Origin: Phellopilus nigrolimitatus
Lineage: Eukaryota; Basidiomycota; Agaricomycetes; Hymenochaetales; Hymenochaetaceae
Assembly (NCBI GenBank): GCA_021029095.1
Contig: JAJOHG010000026.1
Location: forward strand, 186,001 to 250,000
Direction of reading: 5' to 3'
DNA length: 64,000 nt
The notes under the pieces were generated by a model. That model was given only the letters and a program-made list of their open reading frames with translations, was not told the DNA's origin and did no database searches. Position 1 is the stretch's first letter. Each line of letters opens with the position of its first letter. The position numbers and the translations under genes were made by a program. Below are positions 62,677-64,000 of this stretch, piece after piece.

Positions 62677-64000
62677 CTATGCTTTGCTAGTATTGTCCCC
62701 ACTCTCTTCGCTTCCTTCTTCATCTGTTCCCTGCCCGCTTTCTTGATCATCTTCTTGTCTGTCTTCGTCCTCGTCTATTTGGTCGTCATCATCATCATTG
62801 TCATCCTCCTCTTCATCCTCACTATTTTCATGTTCACTTTCACTATCAGAACTCGCTTTGCTGTTTGAACGCTTGGACTTCTTTAAATGCATCTTCTTGA
62901 TTAGTTTCCGCAATGATTGTTCGTCTCGTGCAATGTATGGTATGAGTCGAAATGCTGCAACTTTCTGTAGTCTCAGCCGTCCATTTGTCTCGCGGATTTC
63001 ATAAGCTCCACCCTCTGTGTGTCGCACAATCACATATGGTCCTAGATACCGCTGTTTAGACTTGCGATTCATTTCCTTTTCCACTTGAGAGTTCCGCATT
63101 AGGACAAGATCATCTTTCTTGAAATTTTGCTTTGTTAGACGCTTCTCAAATTTCTTTTCAAAATTCTCTTTAGATTTGAACCGCATGTTTGATAGAAGTT
63201 TGGCTGCTCTGCTAATGTCCTCTTCTCGCTTTTCAAGTTGTCTGATCCTTAAAGTTAAAAGTTCTATAGTTGTCATGTCTTTCTTGAAGCCTTGTACTAG
63301 AAAGGTTGATTCAAATAAGTCTAATGGGAGTACTGGGTCTACACCATGAAGTAAATAATAGGGACTGTATCCTGTTGACCGAGTTATAGTGATCCGATCT
63401 GCAAAGAATGCTGCATCGACTTTATCAGGCCATTTGTTTACATGCCCTTCACATGACTTGATGATAGATTCCCGGATGATAAAATGACTTCTTTCCACTA
63501 CCCCATTAGCTTTAGAATTGTATGCTGAGATTTGTACTTGAGGAATCCCATATCGCTTCATGAGTTTCTGAAAGGCTCCTTTCACTTCTGGACCATTGTC
63601 TGTAACCACTCTTCCAACTGCTCCATATCTACAAAGAATTTGCTCCCAGAAAAATTGTGCAATGTTTTCCGCATTTGACTTTTTCAATGCACGTCCTTCA
63701 CTGGCCCTTGATAGATCATCTCTTGCTGCTACTATGTACCGGAATCCAGATTTGGCCTTTGGCATATTCATGACATCAACATGGATCTTGACAAATAGTG
63801 TTGATGGTGTGGAAACAAGGATTGGGATCTCCACCTTCTTGACACTTCTAACCTGACAGTCATGGCAAGATTGAACATGATGCCGTACATATGCGCGCAT
63901 AAATGGCCAGTAAAATCTCTTTTTTAGAAGTTCATATGTTGCAAATTCTCCGTGGTGTCCTAATTCTTCATGTGATTGCAAAAGTAATCTCGACCGTTCA
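62677..64000 (-). CDS. Ty3/gypsy Pol, integrase part, continuing beyond the window
   Basis: C-terminal part of a retrotransposon polyprotein; the frame is open to the right edge. The zinc-binding domain shows HEELGHHG and CHDCQ (H-H-C-C). The integrase core has its three acidic residues in IHVDVMNMP, VTDNGPEVKG and SKANGVVERSH. An integrase C-terminal GPY/F-like module follows (KQRYLGPYVIVRHTEGGAYE). The last 60 residues are almost purely Asp, Glu, Ser and Asn (EDEEEDDNDDDDDQIDEDED), an unusual acidic tail. The frame is intact within the window, so the element may be recent. The protease and reverse transcriptase lie outside. Confidence 0.9.
   Translation of the reverse strand, partial: ERSRLLLQSHEELGHHGEFATYELLKKRFYWPFMRAYVRHHVQSCHDCQVRSVKKVEIPILVSTPSTLFVKIHVDVMNMPKAKSGFRYIVAARDDLSRASEGRALKKSNAENIAQFFWEQILCRYGAVGRVVTDNGPEVKGAFQKLMKRYGIPQVQISAYNSKANGVVERSHFIIRESIIKSCEGHVNKWPDKVDAAFFADRITITRSTGYSPYYLLHGVDPVLPLDLFESTFLVQGFKKDMTTIELLTLRIRQLEKREEDISRAAKLLSNMRFKSKENFEKKFEKRLTKQNFKKDDLVLMRNSQVEKEMNRKSKQRYLGPYVIVRHTEGGAYEIRETNGRLRLQKVAAFRLIPYIARDEQSLRKLIKKMHLKKSKRSNSKASSDSESEHENSEDEEEDDNDDDDDQIDEDEDRQEDDQESGQGTDEEGSEESGDNTSKA

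Overview
The window looks like genomic DNA of an agaricomycete (mushroom-forming basidiomycete). The evidence is dense genes on both strands with many short GT-AG introns of about 45-75 nt (plus one GC-AG intron), protein families typical of basidiomycetes, and a large island of nested retrotransposons and DNA transposons. No bacterial feature (operon, Shine-Dalgarno site, CRISPR) was seen.

Left part, 1-27.4 kb: a gene-dense host region. In order it holds the 3' part of a PTC7-type PP2C phosphatase (+), a ZIP zinc transporter with a very long His-rich loop (-), two tiny paralogous spliced genes for 62- and 73-residue hydrophobic CCRC proteins (+) with a dead kinase-like gene between them, a Mediator subunit 25-like vWA protein (-), a WHI2-like BTB protein (+), a weak ORF region, a copper amine oxidase (-), spliceosomal cyclophilin H (+), an EOS1-family ER membrane protein (+), a mitochondrial-type bifunctional lysine-ketoglutarate reductase/saccharopine dehydrogenase (+), and a DUF2470-type small membrane protein (-). 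Splice junctions were worked out by frame and family fit, and the exon sums come out divisible by three where all exons were placed.

Middle and right part, 27.5-60.6 kb: a transposon island. It contains a hAT-like MITE, a second hAT-like family (TAGGGC ends, exact 8-bp target duplications), a 792-bp repeat with duplicated tRNA-like heads, a TIR element with a 3-bp duplication, a Tc1/mariner-like MITE, a Ty1/copia element interrupted by four insertions, and a second copia copy fused to it tail to tail. A piece of that copia locus recurs about 16 kb away, nearly identical. Between the elements lie broken fragments of host genes: HSP70, a mitochondrial dicarboxylate-type carrier, ATP-citrate lyase, a P5A ATPase, a glyoxal oxidase and a HAD hydrolase.

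Right end, 60-64 kb: a 61-bp minisatellite, then a broken ORF and two intact spliced small genes on the + strand, facing the 3' end of a Ty3/gypsy pol gene (-) that runs off the window. The two most unusual items are the paralogous CCRC micro-genes and the small spliced genes lying antisense beside the gypsy element.
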